From positions 24,561 to 88,560 of the forward strand of contig JALOPI010000024.1 of the NCBI GenBank assembly GCA_025453975.1: 64,000 bases of DNA, written 5' to 3'. Positions 45,351 through 54,777 of the stretch are shown here, in pieces. The notes under the pieces were generated by a model. That model ran no database searches, was not told where the DNA came from, and worked only from the letters and a program-made list of their open reading frames with translations. The stretch comes from Syntrophobacteraceae bacterium. Lineage in GTDB: Bacteria > Desulfobacterota > Syntrophobacteria > Syntrophobacterales > Syntrophobacteraceae. The stretch's first letter is position 1. Each line of letters begins with the position of its first letter. Position numbers and translations under genes: made by a program.

Positions 45351-47024
45351 TCATTCGGCCGGCTTGAGGGTTTCCCGGACCAAACGGAACCCCACATCGT
45401 TGTTGCCGACGGACGGCAGTCCACTGCTGCGGCTGGCTGCCCTGGTGCTGTCCGGCCCCCCATGCCAGTAGCCTCCCCTCATGACACGATCCGGCCCGCG
45501 ACCGGCCTCGCGGTTCAAGGGGTTTTGACGCGCATAGCCAGCATAGAAATCCACGCTGTAATAGTCCTCACACCATTCCCAGACGTTTCCCAGCATATCG
45601 AAAAGGCCATGGCCATTAGGCTGGTAGCTCCCGACGGGCGCGGTGGCGGCATAGCTGTCCTCGCAATCGTGGACATCCTCCCACTGCCAGAGCTTCCTGG
45701 CCGTCAAATCCGCGATGTTCTCGTATTCGCAGACCCGCTGGGCGTCATCCCCCCAGTAATGGGGACCCTTGGCCCCGCTTCGGGCCGCATACTCCCACTC
45801 CGCTTCCGTGGGCAGCCGAAATCGGTACTGGCCCCCGTTCTGCTCGCCCAGCCACTGGGCGAAGCTCCTGGCGTCCTCCCAGCTGACATAAACCGCGGGC
45901 TGCTGGTCGCCGTTCAGGGAGATGCCCTCATAGCTGCGACTCTCGTGGCTGCGCTGAAATTTTCGGTACTGCCCGTTGGTCACCTCGTGCCTGCCCATCC
46001 AGAACCCGTCCACGCACACCTCGTGCACCGGGCCTTCGTCCTGGCCGCGGCCCTCTTCCTTCTGGGGGCTTCCCATGAGAAAGCAGCCGCCGGGAATCCA
46101 CACCAGCTCCATGCCCGTCACCGGCTCCTTCCAGGTCTTGAATGGCTTGGGGGCGGGATCGCTCCGGGGTGCCGCCGCCGTCATCACCGGAGGAGGGGCC
46201 TGGGGGGGCGGTGGCGCCTCGACCTCCCGGACGGGCAGCTTGAAGTAAAAATCTCCCTCCAGCGAGGATGATTCCCAGGGTATCTGCTTCCCGAGCGTGG
46301 CCTCCCTCACCGAGGACCGCACCAGCTTGAAGACATCCTCGATTTTGAGACCCGGAGTCTTCATGACCTTGACCAGCTCCCCCGTGTAAACTCCATGGTC
46401 GGCGGGGCCATCGCTGGCCACGGCTCCCGGTGCGGTGGCATAAGCGATGAGAGTTCCCGTGGGAGCGCTGATGGAGGCGAGCCCCTGGGCACCCGAGCGG
46501 AAGCTCCGGGCGAAGGGATTGTCGCGGCAGGCATCGAGGATCACGATGTTCAAACGGTTGCGGGCGAACTCCATCTCGGCGAGAATCGACGCGGCGTCCA
46601 CCCCTTCGAACTCGATCTGTCTCTCATGCTCGACACGGGCCCCGATGGGTACCAGGAAGTTCCGCCCATTGACCTGCATCCCGTGGCCGGCATAGTAAAA
46701 GAGACCCACGCCACCCTTGAGCAGCCGCTGGCCGAACTGAAAAATCTCCTGTTTCATCTCTTTCTGCGTCAGGTTGATCTTCTCGATGACCTGGAAGCCC
46801 AGCTCCCTCAGGGTCCGGGCCATGGTTCGGGCGTCATTCCCCGGGTTCCGAAGCGGGGCCGATTCGTAGCCATCGTTGCCGATGACCAGGGCGATGCGCT
46901 GCTCGGATTTCATGAGATCCAGCGGCGGAAGCGACGGACCACCCGTTGAGCCGCGCGCGCTCCCCCCCATCGCCAGCACTCCTGCCGCAATCAGCATATA
47001 GATCATCCAAAACTTCGATTTCAT
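45351..47024 (-). CDS. Caspase-like peptidase fused to a formylglycine-generating-enzyme (FGE-sulfatase) domain
   Basis: 557 residues. A signal peptide or anchor (about 5-26) leads to a peptidase C14/caspase domain (about 42-245) with the catalytic His in FYYAGHG (about 114) and Cys in ILDACRDNPF (about 166). A Pro-rich linker (about 275-295) follows, then an FGE-sulfatase domain (about 300-555). That domain has MGSPQKEEGRGQDEGPVHEV, LPTEAEWEYAARSG and MLGNVWEWCEDYY with RVMRGGYWHGG. Such fusions occur in bacterial metacaspase-type proteins whose roles are mostly unknown; the second domain often binds substrates rather than acting on sulfatases. GAGGG lies before the ATG; a TTG two codons earlier is possible. 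Confidence 0.92.
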   Translation of the reverse strand: MKSKFWMIYMLIAAGVLAMGGSARGSTGGPSLPPLDLMKSEQRIALVIGNDGYESAPLRNPGNDARTMARTLRELGFQVIEKINLTQKEMKQEIFQFGQRLLKGGVGLFYYAGHGMQVNGRNFLVPIGARVEHERQIEFEGVDAASILAEMEFARNRLNIVILDACRDNPFARSFRSGAQGLASISAPTGTLIAYATAPGAVASDGPADHGVYTGELVKVMKTPGLKIEDVFKLVRSSVREATLGKQIPWESSSLEGDFYFKLPVREVEAPPPPQAPPPVMTAAAPRSDPAPKPFKTWKEPVTGMELVWIPGGCFLMGSPQKEEGRGQDEGPVHEVCVDGFWMGRHEVTNGQYRKFQRSHESRSYEGISLNGDQQPAVYVSWEDARSFAQWLGEQNGGQYRFRLPTEAEWEYAARSGAKGPHYWGDDAQRVCEYENIADLTARKLWQWEDVHDCEDSYAATAPVGSYQPNGHGLFDMLGNVWEWCEDYYSVDFYAGYARQNPLNREAGRGPDRVMRGGYWHGGPDSTRAASRSSGLPSVGNNDVGFRLVRETLKPAE

Positions 47025-47367
47025 GGCCAACCCTCTCGCTCATCCTCTCTGCCTGACTTTTCCCGAAAATCAAAAAGGGAGCCCCACGGGGATCCCTCTG
47101 ACTGCCGCCGCCGCTCCGCGACTCGAACCTCATCATCCGACCAGCCCCGCTGGGCATGGGAAGCTTGCCCCGCCCATCCACGGGACTCTCGCCAGGCATG
47201 GGCCCCTCGCTCCATGCGGCTGACCAGGGCCACGCCCCTTTTACAGGGTGAATCCAGACCACGCACCCCTCCGCCTGAAAACACGGGCAAATTCTATGCA
47301 CCCGCCTGGCGGAAATCAAGCATTTCCATGGGGCGTCCCCTCGAGAGACGGCCTGCCAGCTTCCTCC
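47025..47367. other. Intergenic region, no gene seen
   Basis: 343 bases between the U32 gene and the caspase-FGE gene, both minus. Short frames lack ribosome sites. It should hold the caspase-FGE promoter; no box stands out. Confidence 0.5.
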
Positions 47368-49434
47368 TCAGGCACGACGGTCGAGGTTGAAATGGGACTG
47401 GGGCTTCGGTGCGCGGAATCCATGGTAAGCTTTGAAGAGTGATTCCAGGGAAGGGCGTTCCCCTTCGGGGCCCTCGCTCACATCCACCAGGTGAGCCTGA
47501 AAGCCCTTGGAGCGCAGAAACTCCAGCTGGTCCAGCCAACTGAAGGGCCGCTCCGCGTAAACGAAGCTGAAATCGCCCTTTCTCGCCCAGTAGAAGGGCT
47601 CTTTGCGGGGCGAAAAGAAAGGCCTGTCCTCGTCGAGGCCCGGCTTGAGACGGGATGCGAAGAGGGGAGGCCACCCGTGGACGCAGACGATGGGCGCCAG
47701 GGGCCAGGGCCCTCCCGCCAGATGCTCCAGCTCTCCTCGAGTGATCTCCAGGGACAGGACCGCCTCCCCACAGCCCAGATCAGCCACACACCCCATGGCG
47801 GCCATATTCCGCAAGTTGAGGCGATATCCGGCCGTGATGCTCAGGGACGCGGTCCCCTGAAGGAAATCGAAATGGGCCCAGTTGTTCACCTCCCAGTCAT
47901 GGAATCCCGTCCTGACATACCAGTCCACGGCGGCCCGATAGTAATCCAGCTGCTTTTCGGTGATGAGCGCCGGAAGGGACCAGCCGAAACGCTGCTTCTG
48001 CCTGGGCGAGAGCTTGATCTTGGCCAGCCGCTCCAGGTTGGCGGAGGCTGCCGTGAGCAGGACCTTCTGGACGGGGAGATCCAAGGCCTGCATGAGCGTC
48101 TTGACGTCGCCCACCTTGATGACCAGGCGGGGCGTGGCGCGGCGTGGCTCGATATCTCCCCTCGGCGGCCCCGCACCCTCCCGGGGCTCCTTGAACTTTT
48201 TTCTGTATCCGGCGGGCTTGGGGCACTCAGCTCTCACCCGCCTCCAGCTCGCCTGGGGGGAAACGGCTCCACGGCCGACCCTGAAGAGTCGCATCTCCCG
48301 CTTCAAGGTCGCCGACGAGGTCATGCGCAGCCGCTCTCCCGGCTCTCCTCGAGCGACTGAAGTCCCGTCCAGGGTCTCCAGACGCTTCACTTCATGCGCC
48401 TCTTCCTCCCTGCCCTCCAGGGACTCGGGCCTCAGGCGGTCCCCGACCTCCAGAGCATGCCGAAGCACCACCACGGCGGATCTTCCCGTCGCTTCCCGGA
48501 CCGTCGCCGCCCAAAGACCGCTCGAGCCCGACCGATGGGGCGCCAGGATCTCCCTTTCCGCATCCCCCGACAGATACCCGGAGGTGAGCTTCCTCGACGG
48601 CGCAAGGCTCAGCCACTGGCGCGCCTGATCGATGGCGGCCGGCTCGCTCTCGGCCGGGGCGTCCAGGACGGCGCGGTAGGCACGCACGACCCGGGCGATG
48701 TAGTCCGCCGACTTCATGCGTCCCTCGATCTTGAAGGAGGCGATGCGCATCTGCTTCAAGCGGGGGAGGAGGGGAAGGGCACAGAGATCGTTGCACGAAA
48801 GGAAGTAACCCTCTTTTCGCCCCTGCCGGAAGGAGAGTCGACACGGCTGGGCGCAACGGCCACGAAGTCCGCTGTTTCCGCCTCGAAAACTGCTGGCGAG
48901 GCAAAGGCCGGAGTAGGAAAAGCACAGGGCGCCATGGACGAACATCTCAAGGTCCACCTCGGTCCTGGCGGCGATCTGCTCGATCTCCCGGAGGCTGAGC
49001 TCCCGGGCCAGCACCACCCGCTCGGCCCCCATGCGGGCCAGCTGGCTGACTCCCGCGTGGCTGTGGGCGCCCATGAGGGTGCTGGCGTGCAGCTTGATTC
49101 CCGGAAACCACCGGCGCGCCAGGGTGAGCACCCCCGGGTCCTGGACGATGAGGCCATCCACACCCAGGTCCGAAAGGGCCTGGAGGAGATCCAGGGTCTG
49201 TGTGACTTCATGGGCGGCCAGCTGGCTGTTCAGAGCCACATAAAGGGCGACACGATGTTTGCGGGCGAAAGAAACGAGGAGGGAGAGCTCGTCCAGGGAG
49301 AAGTTGACGGCGGATGCCCGGGCGCTGAGCTGCTTCAAGCCGACGTAGACGGCATCCGCTCCGTTCTCGACTGCAGCGAGAAACCCTTCCACATGCCCCG
49401 CGGGGGCCAGAAGCTCCGGGGTCGATGGCTTCAA
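47368..49434 (-). CDS. Peptidase U32 family protein (RlhA/TrhP-like RNA-hydroxylation family)
   Basis: 688 residues. The U32 signature EMFVHGALCFSYSGLC (about 165-180) is followed by RGRCAQPCRL and a further Cys pair (FLSCNDLCAL), which in the family bind an Fe-S cluster. The opening PELLAPAGHVEGFLAAVENGADAVYVG is characteristic. Once called collagenases, members such as RlhA and TrhP are now known to act in rRNA or tRNA hydroxylation. The long C-terminal region (about 450-688) corresponds to the DUF3656-type extension of RlhA-like proteins. Confidence 0.92.
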   Translation of the reverse strand: MKPSTPELLAPAGHVEGFLAAVENGADAVYVGLKQLSARASAVNFSLDELSLLVSFARKHRVALYVALNSQLAAHEVTQTLDLLQALSDLGVDGLIVQDPGVLTLARRWFPGIKLHASTLMGAHSHAGVSQLARMGAERVVLARELSLREIEQIAARTEVDLEMFVHGALCFSYSGLCLASSFRGGNSGLRGRCAQPCRLSFRQGRKEGYFLSCNDLCALPLLPRLKQMRIASFKIEGRMKSADYIARVVRAYRAVLDAPAESEPAAIDQARQWLSLAPSRKLTSGYLSGDAEREILAPHRSGSSGLWAATVREATGRSAVVVLRHALEVGDRLRPESLEGREEEAHEVKRLETLDGTSVARGEPGERLRMTSSATLKREMRLFRVGRGAVSPQASWRRVRAECPKPAGYRKKFKEPREGAGPPRGDIEPRRATPRLVIKVGDVKTLMQALDLPVQKVLLTAASANLERLAKIKLSPRQKQRFGWSLPALITEKQLDYYRAAVDWYVRTGFHDWEVNNWAHFDFLQGTASLSITAGYRLNLRNMAAMGCVADLGCGEAVLSLEITRGELEHLAGGPWPLAPIVCVHGWPPLFASRLKPGLDEDRPFFSPRKEPFYWARKGDFSFVYAERPFSWLDQLEFLRSKGFQAHLVDVSEGPEGERPSLESLFKAYHGFRAPKPQSHFNLDRRA

Positions 49435-49590
49435 AGGAACCGCTCCTCATCATGGTCGGCGTGGAGGCGGATTGCGCCGAAAACGTGTCAGTGTCTCCCG
49501 CGGTCCTGCCCCGGGTCTGTCAGGGGCCTCGGCGCTCCGGTGAGCCGCGGGACGGTGAATGCCCCAGGCAGCCCGGGCCGCCGCCCCCCG

Positions 49591-50889
49591 TCAGACGGAC
49601 TCGAAAACCCGTCCGAAGATGGTGTCCACGTGCTTGAGATGATGCCCCAGGTCGAAAATGGCGTCGATCTCGCCCGAAGCCAGCTGCGACGTCACCTCGG
49701 AGTCCCGCTTCAGGAGATCCTTGAGCTGGACACCCTCCTTCCATGCGGCCATGGCGTTGCGCTGCACCAGGCGGTAAGCGTCCTCCCGTGTCATCCCCTT
49801 GCCCGTCAGGGCCAGCATAACCTGCTGGGAAAAGAAGAGTCCACCGGTCATGTCCAGGTTTTTGCGCATGTTTTCGGGATACACGATCAGGCGGTCCAGA
49901 ACGCGGGTCAGCCTTGCCAGCATGTAATCCAGCAGGATGGTGGAGTCGGGGCCGATGATCCGCTCCACCGAGGAATGGCTGATGTCCCGCTCGTGCCACA
50001 GCGGTACGTTCTCCATGGCTGCCAGGGCGTTCCCCCGGAGCACCCGGGCCAGGCCCGAGAGGTTCTCGGAGGCGATGGGATTGCGCTTGTGGGGCATGGC
50101 CGAGGAGCCCTTCTGGCCTGGAGCGAAATACTCCTCGGCTTCGCGGACCTCGGTGCGCTGCAGATGCCGGATCTCGACGGCCACCTTTTCCACCGTGCAG
50201 CCGATGATGGCGATGGTCGCGAAATACTCGGCGTACCGGTCGCGCTGGATGACCTGGCTGCTGCAAGGCGCCGGCTTCAGTCCCAGCCGGCGGCAGACCG
50301 CTTCCTCGATCTCCGGGTCGATGTTGGCGAAGGTCCCCACCGCCCCGGAGATCTTTCCGGCTCGTATGGTCTCCCGGGCATGGGCCATGCGCTCCCGGTT
50401 GCGAGATACCTCCGAATGCCAGAGCGCCAGCTTCAGGCCGAATGTGATGGGCTCGGCGTGGATGCCGTGGGACCGCCCGATCATCACGGTGTCCTTGTGC
50501 TCATGAGCCCTGCGCCTGAGCACGTCGAGGAGCCGGTCGAGGTCCGCGAGAAGCAGGTCCGCCGCCTCCACCATGAGGAGGGCGTTGGCCGTGTCCAGGA
50601 CGTCGGAGGAAGTCAGCCCCTGGTGGATGTATCGTGACGAGGGGCCGACCTTCTCCGCGACACTGGTGAGAAAGGCGATGACGTCGTGGTGGGTCTCCGC
50701 CTCGAGCTCGGCCACCCGATCCACGCTGAAATCCGCCTTCTCCCGGATCTCCCGCATGGCCTCGGGCGGGATGTCGCCGCGCTCGGCCAGGGCCTCGCAG
50801 ACGGCCAGCTCCACCTGCAGCCATTTGCGGTACTTGTTCTCCAGGGTCCACATTCCAGCCATTTCCGGCCTTGCATATCGATCGATCAT
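49591..50889 (-). CDS. purB: Adenylosuccinate lyase
   Basis: 432 residues, the usual size of the short form. The fumarase/aspartase-superfamily signature GSSAMPHKRNPIASE (about 262-276) holds the catalytic Ser loop. The catalytic His is in SDVLDTANAL / LTSSD (about 90) and MIGRSHGIHAEP (about 140). It cuts SAICAR and adenylosuccinate in purine synthesis. Divergent from nfo with about 150 bases between. Confidence 0.96.
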   Translation of the reverse strand: MIDRYARPEMAGMWTLENKYRKWLQVELAVCEALAERGDIPPEAMREIREKADFSVDRVAELEAETHHDVIAFLTSVAEKVGPSSRYIHQGLTSSDVLDTANALLMVEAADLLLADLDRLLDVLRRRAHEHKDTVMIGRSHGIHAEPITFGLKLALWHSEVSRNRERMAHARETIRAGKISGAVGTFANIDPEIEEAVCRRLGLKPAPCSSQVIQRDRYAEYFATIAIIGCTVEKVAVEIRHLQRTEVREAEEYFAPGQKGSSAMPHKRNPIASENLSGLARVLRGNALAAMENVPLWHERDISHSSVERIIGPDSTILLDYMLARLTRVLDRLIVYPENMRKNLDMTGGLFFSQQVMLALTGKGMTREDAYRLVQRNAMAAWKEGVQLKDLLKRDSEVTSQLASGEIDAIFDLGHHLKHVDTIFGRVFESV

Positions 50890-51041
50890 GTCAGTTCGCC
50901 CTCTGCTCCGACTTCGTTTTCAGTCCATCCCTTGCCCGGCGGCGGGACACCCTATACCATAAGCCGCCAAGCTTTGCCAGGGAGCCGGGACCACGCGGCA
51001 CTCCGCGGCATGGGGTCCAAACGCGACGGAGGAAAGAGATC

Positions 51042-51905
51042 ATGCCACTTCTGGGGGCGCACATGTCCATTGCCGGAGGGCTTCACCGGGCGGTGGAGAG
51101 GCTTCTCCAGGTGGGCGGGGAATCCTTGCAGATCTTCGCCAAGAACCAGAGACAGTGGAAGGGAGCCGACCTCGACGAGGCGACCATCGCTCGATTTCGG
51201 GAGGCCCTGGCCGATGCCGGCCCCATTCCGGTGGCCGTGCACGACACCTACCTGGTGAACCTGGCCTCCCCCGACGAAGCTCTCGGGAAGCGCTCCATCG
51301 AGGTTTTCGCCGATGAGCTGTGGCGCGCCGAGCGCCTCGGGGCCCGCTACCTGGTGACCCACCCCGGCTCCACCGTCCGGGGAGTCCCCGAAGAAGGCCT
51401 GGCGCGCTTCATCCTGGGCCTGGACCGTGCGATCCAGCTCTCCCGGACCGCTGAAGTTGAAGTCCTCCTCGAGAATACCGCGGGGCAGGGGACCCAGATC
51501 GGCTCCCGGTTCGAGGAGATCGCGCACATCCTGCAAGCCTCCTCCCACGGACACCGCCTCGGTGTCTGCCTCGACACGTGCCACGCCTTTGCGGCGGGAT
51601 ACGACCTCGGGTCCCCCGCCGCCTGCGGCGCCACCTTCGCGGACTTCCATCGGGTCGTCGGGCTCCACCGCCTTAAGCTCTTCCACCTGAACGACAGCAA
51701 GCGAGCCCTCGGCTCGAGGGTCGACCGGCACGAGCACATCGGCCGGGGCCACATCGGGCTGGACGGATTCCGATGGCTCCTCAACGATCCCCGCTTCCGG
51801 GATCACCCCATGGTCCTGGAAACGCCCAAGGGGCCGGATCTGTCCGAAGACATCGAGAATCTGCGGGTCCTGCGGGGACTTGTGGTGGAGACGAGGGGAC
51901 GGTGA
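51042..51905 (+). CDS. nfo: Endonuclease IV (AP endonuclease)
   Basis: 287 residues. TIM-barrel with zinc ligands in the patterns GAHMSIAGGL, LLENTAGQG, CLDTCHAFAAGYD and LFHLNDSKRALGSRVDRHEHIGRGHIG, the three PROSITE stretches of the family. Cleaves DNA at abasic sites. GGAGGAAAGAG lies just before the ATG. Confidence 0.96.
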   Translation: MPLLGAHMSIAGGLHRAVERLLQVGGESLQIFAKNQRQWKGADLDEATIARFREALADAGPIPVAVHDTYLVNLASPDEALGKRSIEVFADELWRAERLGARYLVTHPGSTVRGVPEEGLARFILGLDRAIQLSRTAEVEVLLENTAGQGTQIGSRFEEIAHILQASSHGHRLGVCLDTCHAFAAGYDLGSPAACGATFADFHRVVGLHRLKLFHLNDSKRALGSRVDRHEHIGRGHIGLDGFRWLLNDPRFRDHPMVLETPKGPDLSEDIENLRVLRGLVVETRGR

Positions 51906-52051
51906 GGTGCGCTGACTCCGTCGACCGGCAGTCTGGCTCGAACGCTTGCCGCCCCTCCGCCGGGATGCTCGAAGGACTGAGCTGGGCCGCCTGTAATCAG
52001 GGTCAATGCCTCGTGGAATGCGTCGGCAGGCTGAAAACCGCGTCCGTTATC

Positions 52052-53521
52052 TCACCCCGCCCGATTCCCCGCGCTCTTCTGAATCCCCATGGCCGCGAGG
52101 GGCAGGGAGATATCGATGGTGGGATAGAGCCCCTTGAGAGTCCCCGCCGGATAGGGCTGAATGATGTTGAAGGAGATCTGCCGGGCTTTCTGGGCGTGCC
52201 CGCGGTTGTGCCTGCCGTCGAAATAGGCTCCGTTGGCCTCGAGGATGTGCTCGATGCGATGCCGGAAGGCATCCACGAAGCGGGCTCCGCTCCCTTGAAG
52301 AATCATGGCTCCGTGGACCAGCTCACCCTCGGTTTCAGCCACCCGCCGCAGGGGGAGGGTGTGCCGCGCCAGGTCCCTGCGGCTGCGTATGCATCCCCAG
52401 ACGAGATGCTCGGCGGGGATCTCGAGGGGCTCGTCCACGTCGATGATGGTGTGGGGCATGACGATGCTGCCCGCGCCGATGGTCAGCGGGCTGTACGGCT
52501 GTCCCCTCAGGAACGAGTTGAAGCCCACGAAGACTTTCTCCCCCAGGCTCGCGTGAATGATCTTGCCCCCGTGGGCCGTGATGTTGTTCCCTTCCAGCCG
52601 CGAGCTCACGATGGTGCAGTTTTCCTGGGCGTTGGAGCCCTTCCCGAGCCACGCATCCTCCAGGTAGGCCCGTTGAGCCACCAGCACGTTCTCGCTGATG
52701 GTTGTGCTTCCGGTGACTACCGCATAACGGCTGAGGGATGCTCCCGTCGGCACCGGGATGGTAGAACGGGACTCCACCACTTCGAAGGCCGATTCGAAGA
52801 GGGACTTCTTGGATTCCACGAAATCCATGAATATTCCCGTCGGGCTGCCGCCGGGCTTGATGTCTATGTACTGCCGCAGGTCCTCCGGGTGGAAGCGGTA
52901 GCTGAACGAAAAGGCATCGGGTGCCCGAATGATGATCTGACCGGGATCGACGCGCCGGTGCACGGCCTCTCCGCTCTGCACATAGGCAAAAGCTCCCACG
53001 ACGCAGTTGCGCACCGTTGTCAGATCGACGGTGCTGAATGGCCCCAGGAATGCTCCCTCGACGGTCGATCCATGGATGTTGGCGTAGTGCATGGCCACCG
53101 TGTTCTGGATGAGGAACTCCTCGGGGTTTTCGGGGTTGTGGGAGTTGTTGTGGACCAGGGTTTTCACCAGGAAGCTGTCCCGGATCCGAATCTTCTCGTC
53201 TTCATAGAGAGGGATCTCGAAGTCGTCCGATTTGAAGATCTCCCCGCGCCACTTGAGCTCGTCACCCCGGATATCGCTCTTGTAGAGGACGGAATGCTCC
53301 ACGGTGCATTTGCCGAGAAAATAGCTCCCGGCCAGGCTGGAGTTGTGGAAATGGAAGTAGAGGGGGTGGTGGAGCGTCAGTCCGTAAAAGGCATAGAACC
53401 TGACGAACTTCTCGGGGGGAATGATTCCCGTGAGATAAGGCTCCACATCGAAGGCGTGCTCCCTGAGGTTGACGTTGACCCGTCCGATCACGCGGCGAAT
53501 GAGCTTCTCGAGATGTTTCAT
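52052..53521 (-). CDS. Left-handed beta-helix (hexapeptide-repeat) protein, transferase-like
   Basis: 489 residues. Much of the centre has the (I/V/L)-G-x4 repeat style (NTVAMHYANIHGSTVEGAFLG, VRNCVVGAFAYVQ, VVTGSTTISENVLVAQRAYLEDAWLGKGSNAQENCTIVSSRLEGNNITAHGGKIIHAS, PLTIGAGSIVMPHTII), with breaks. This is the fold of LpxA/GlmU-type acyl or sugar-nucleotide transferases. No catalytic signature is obvious. DUF4954-like proteins are the nearest group I can think of, but they are longer. Cytoplasmic, role unknown. Convergent with nfo. Confidence 0.65.
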   Translation of the reverse strand: MKHLEKLIRRVIGRVNVNLREHAFDVEPYLTGIIPPEKFVRFYAFYGLTLHHPLYFHFHNSSLAGSYFLGKCTVEHSVLYKSDIRGDELKWRGEIFKSDDFEIPLYEDEKIRIRDSFLVKTLVHNNSHNPENPEEFLIQNTVAMHYANIHGSTVEGAFLGPFSTVDLTTVRNCVVGAFAYVQSGEAVHRRVDPGQIIIRAPDAFSFSYRFHPEDLRQYIDIKPGGSPTGIFMDFVESKKSLFESAFEVVESRSTIPVPTGASLSRYAVVTGSTTISENVLVAQRAYLEDAWLGKGSNAQENCTIVSSRLEGNNITAHGGKIIHASLGEKVFVGFNSFLRGQPYSPLTIGAGSIVMPHTIIDVDEPLEIPAEHLVWGCIRSRRDLARHTLPLRRVAETEGELVHGAMILQGSGARFVDAFRHRIEHILEANGAYFDGRHNRGHAQKARQISFNIIQPYPAGTLKGLYPTIDISLPLAAMGIQKSAGNRAG

Positions 53522-53787
53522 CCTGGCTGCTCCCTGGGCTCAGGTTTCAAATTTCGGAATTCCAGCTTCAGGTCCGTGGGCACGGAGTGCCCCCGGACCG
53601 GACATCCCCGAACGGCGTGAAGGCGCGCACGCCATCCTGGCCCGCATGAGCGCACGGCAGCCGAAGGCCATGGACATCGCGGGTCCGCCCCAGGGGGCAT
53701 GACCGCCGTACCGCGCCCCATCCTCCCCGTCGGTCCCATTCATCGGGTCAGCCTGACTGAAGCCCCCCATCCCGGCGAGCCCGCGCC

Positions 53788-54195
53788 TCACCCGTGCTTG
53801 GGGGGAGCCCCCCGGGCCGCATCGCGGATCTTGGCGATGAGCTCCTCCAGGTCGCAGGGCTTGGTCAGGTAGTCGTAGGCCCCGAAAGCGATGCCCTCCC
53901 GGGCCGCCGTTTCGGAGCCGTGCCCGGTGAGCATGATGACCGGCATTGCAGGGTCCATCTTCTTGAAGATCTTGAGGACCTCGATGCCATCCATGTCCTC
54001 CATCTTCAAGTCCAGCACGGTGACGTCGAAAGTCCCTTTCCGAAGGGTCTGGATCCCTTCGGACCCGCTCAGGGCCGCGGTCACATCGATACCCCGCCGG
54101 GCCATCCTTTTGGCCAGGACGGCGACGTACCCCGATTCGTCGTCCACAATCAGCAGCTTGATGCGTCCGGGCTCATCGGTCGCCTCTGCATTCAT
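53788..54195 (-). CDS. Single-domain response regulator
   Basis: 135 residues, receiver only. Acidic pair in LLIVDDE (about 16-18), phospho-acceptor Asp in VTVLDLKMEDMDG (about 60), Thr in PVIMLTGHGSE and Lys in LTKPCDLEEL. No output domain; an ATG with GAGGG upstream was chosen over the GTG two codons earlier. Last gene of the signalling cluster, 11 bases after the next receiver. It likely acts by protein contact. Confidence 0.93.
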   Translation of the reverse strand: MNAEATDEPGRIKLLIVDDESGYVAVLAKRMARRGIDVTAALSGSEGIQTLRKGTFDVTVLDLKMEDMDGIEVLKIFKKMDPAMPVIMLTGHGSETAAREGIAFGAYDYLTKPCDLEELIAKIRDAARGAPPKHG

Positions 54196-54206
54196 GTCCA
54201 CTACCC

Positions 54207-54638
54207 TCAGTCGCCGCGGCGCAAGGCGATCTCGTGGATCCGCGCCTGGGTTATCTTCTCCTCGTGGGCGGCCTTCTTGCCCTTGGCTTCCTGGACCTTG
54301 GCGAGGAGAACCTCGATGTCGCAGGGCTTCATGAGATAGTCGAAAGCCCCCAGCTTCATCCCCTCGATGCCCGTTTCGATGGTGGCATGTCCCGTCAGCA
54401 TGATCACCTCCACGATGGGGTGACTCTTCTTCAGCTCCCGCAGGGTCTCGATGCCGTCCATCCCGGGCATCTTGACATCGAGAATGACCACATCCACCTG
54501 CTTGTGCTTGAGAACCTCCAGAGCCTCGGAGCCACTGTAAGCCGTCAGCACCGTCAGATTCCTCTTGGTCAACCGCTTGGTCATGGTGTCCACGAAAGGC
54601 ACTTCATCGTCCACCAGGAGTACGTTTGTCGACAACAT
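54207..54638 (-). CDS. Single-domain response regulator
   Basis: 143 residues from MLSTNVLLVDDE, with GAGGAGG upstream. Acceptor Asp in VVILDVKMPGMDG (about 54); Thr in EVIMLTGHATIETGIEGMKLGAFDYLMKP with the Lys at the end. A short helical tail (AKVQEAKGKKAAHEEKITQARIHEIALRRGD) may be a docking or dimer segment. It lies about 140 bases after the histidine kinase gene, its likely donor. Confidence 0.94.
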   Translation of the reverse strand: MLSTNVLLVDDEVPFVDTMTKRLTKRNLTVLTAYSGSEALEVLKHKQVDVVILDVKMPGMDGIETLRELKKSHPIVEVIMLTGHATIETGIEGMKLGAFDYLMKPCDIEVLLAKVQEAKGKKAAHEEKITQARIHEIALRRGD

Positions 54639-54777
54639 CGGAGTTCCTCCTCGTTTGGTTTGCAGGGTCGCCCACGGTCTTCGCCGGGACCCCGGGATAC
54701 GCGGTTCATCGGGCCTGCCGCCCGGGAAGTCGCAAGCCTCGTCAACCTGGGTCAAAAGGCGGACCCTCGGTGCGCCC

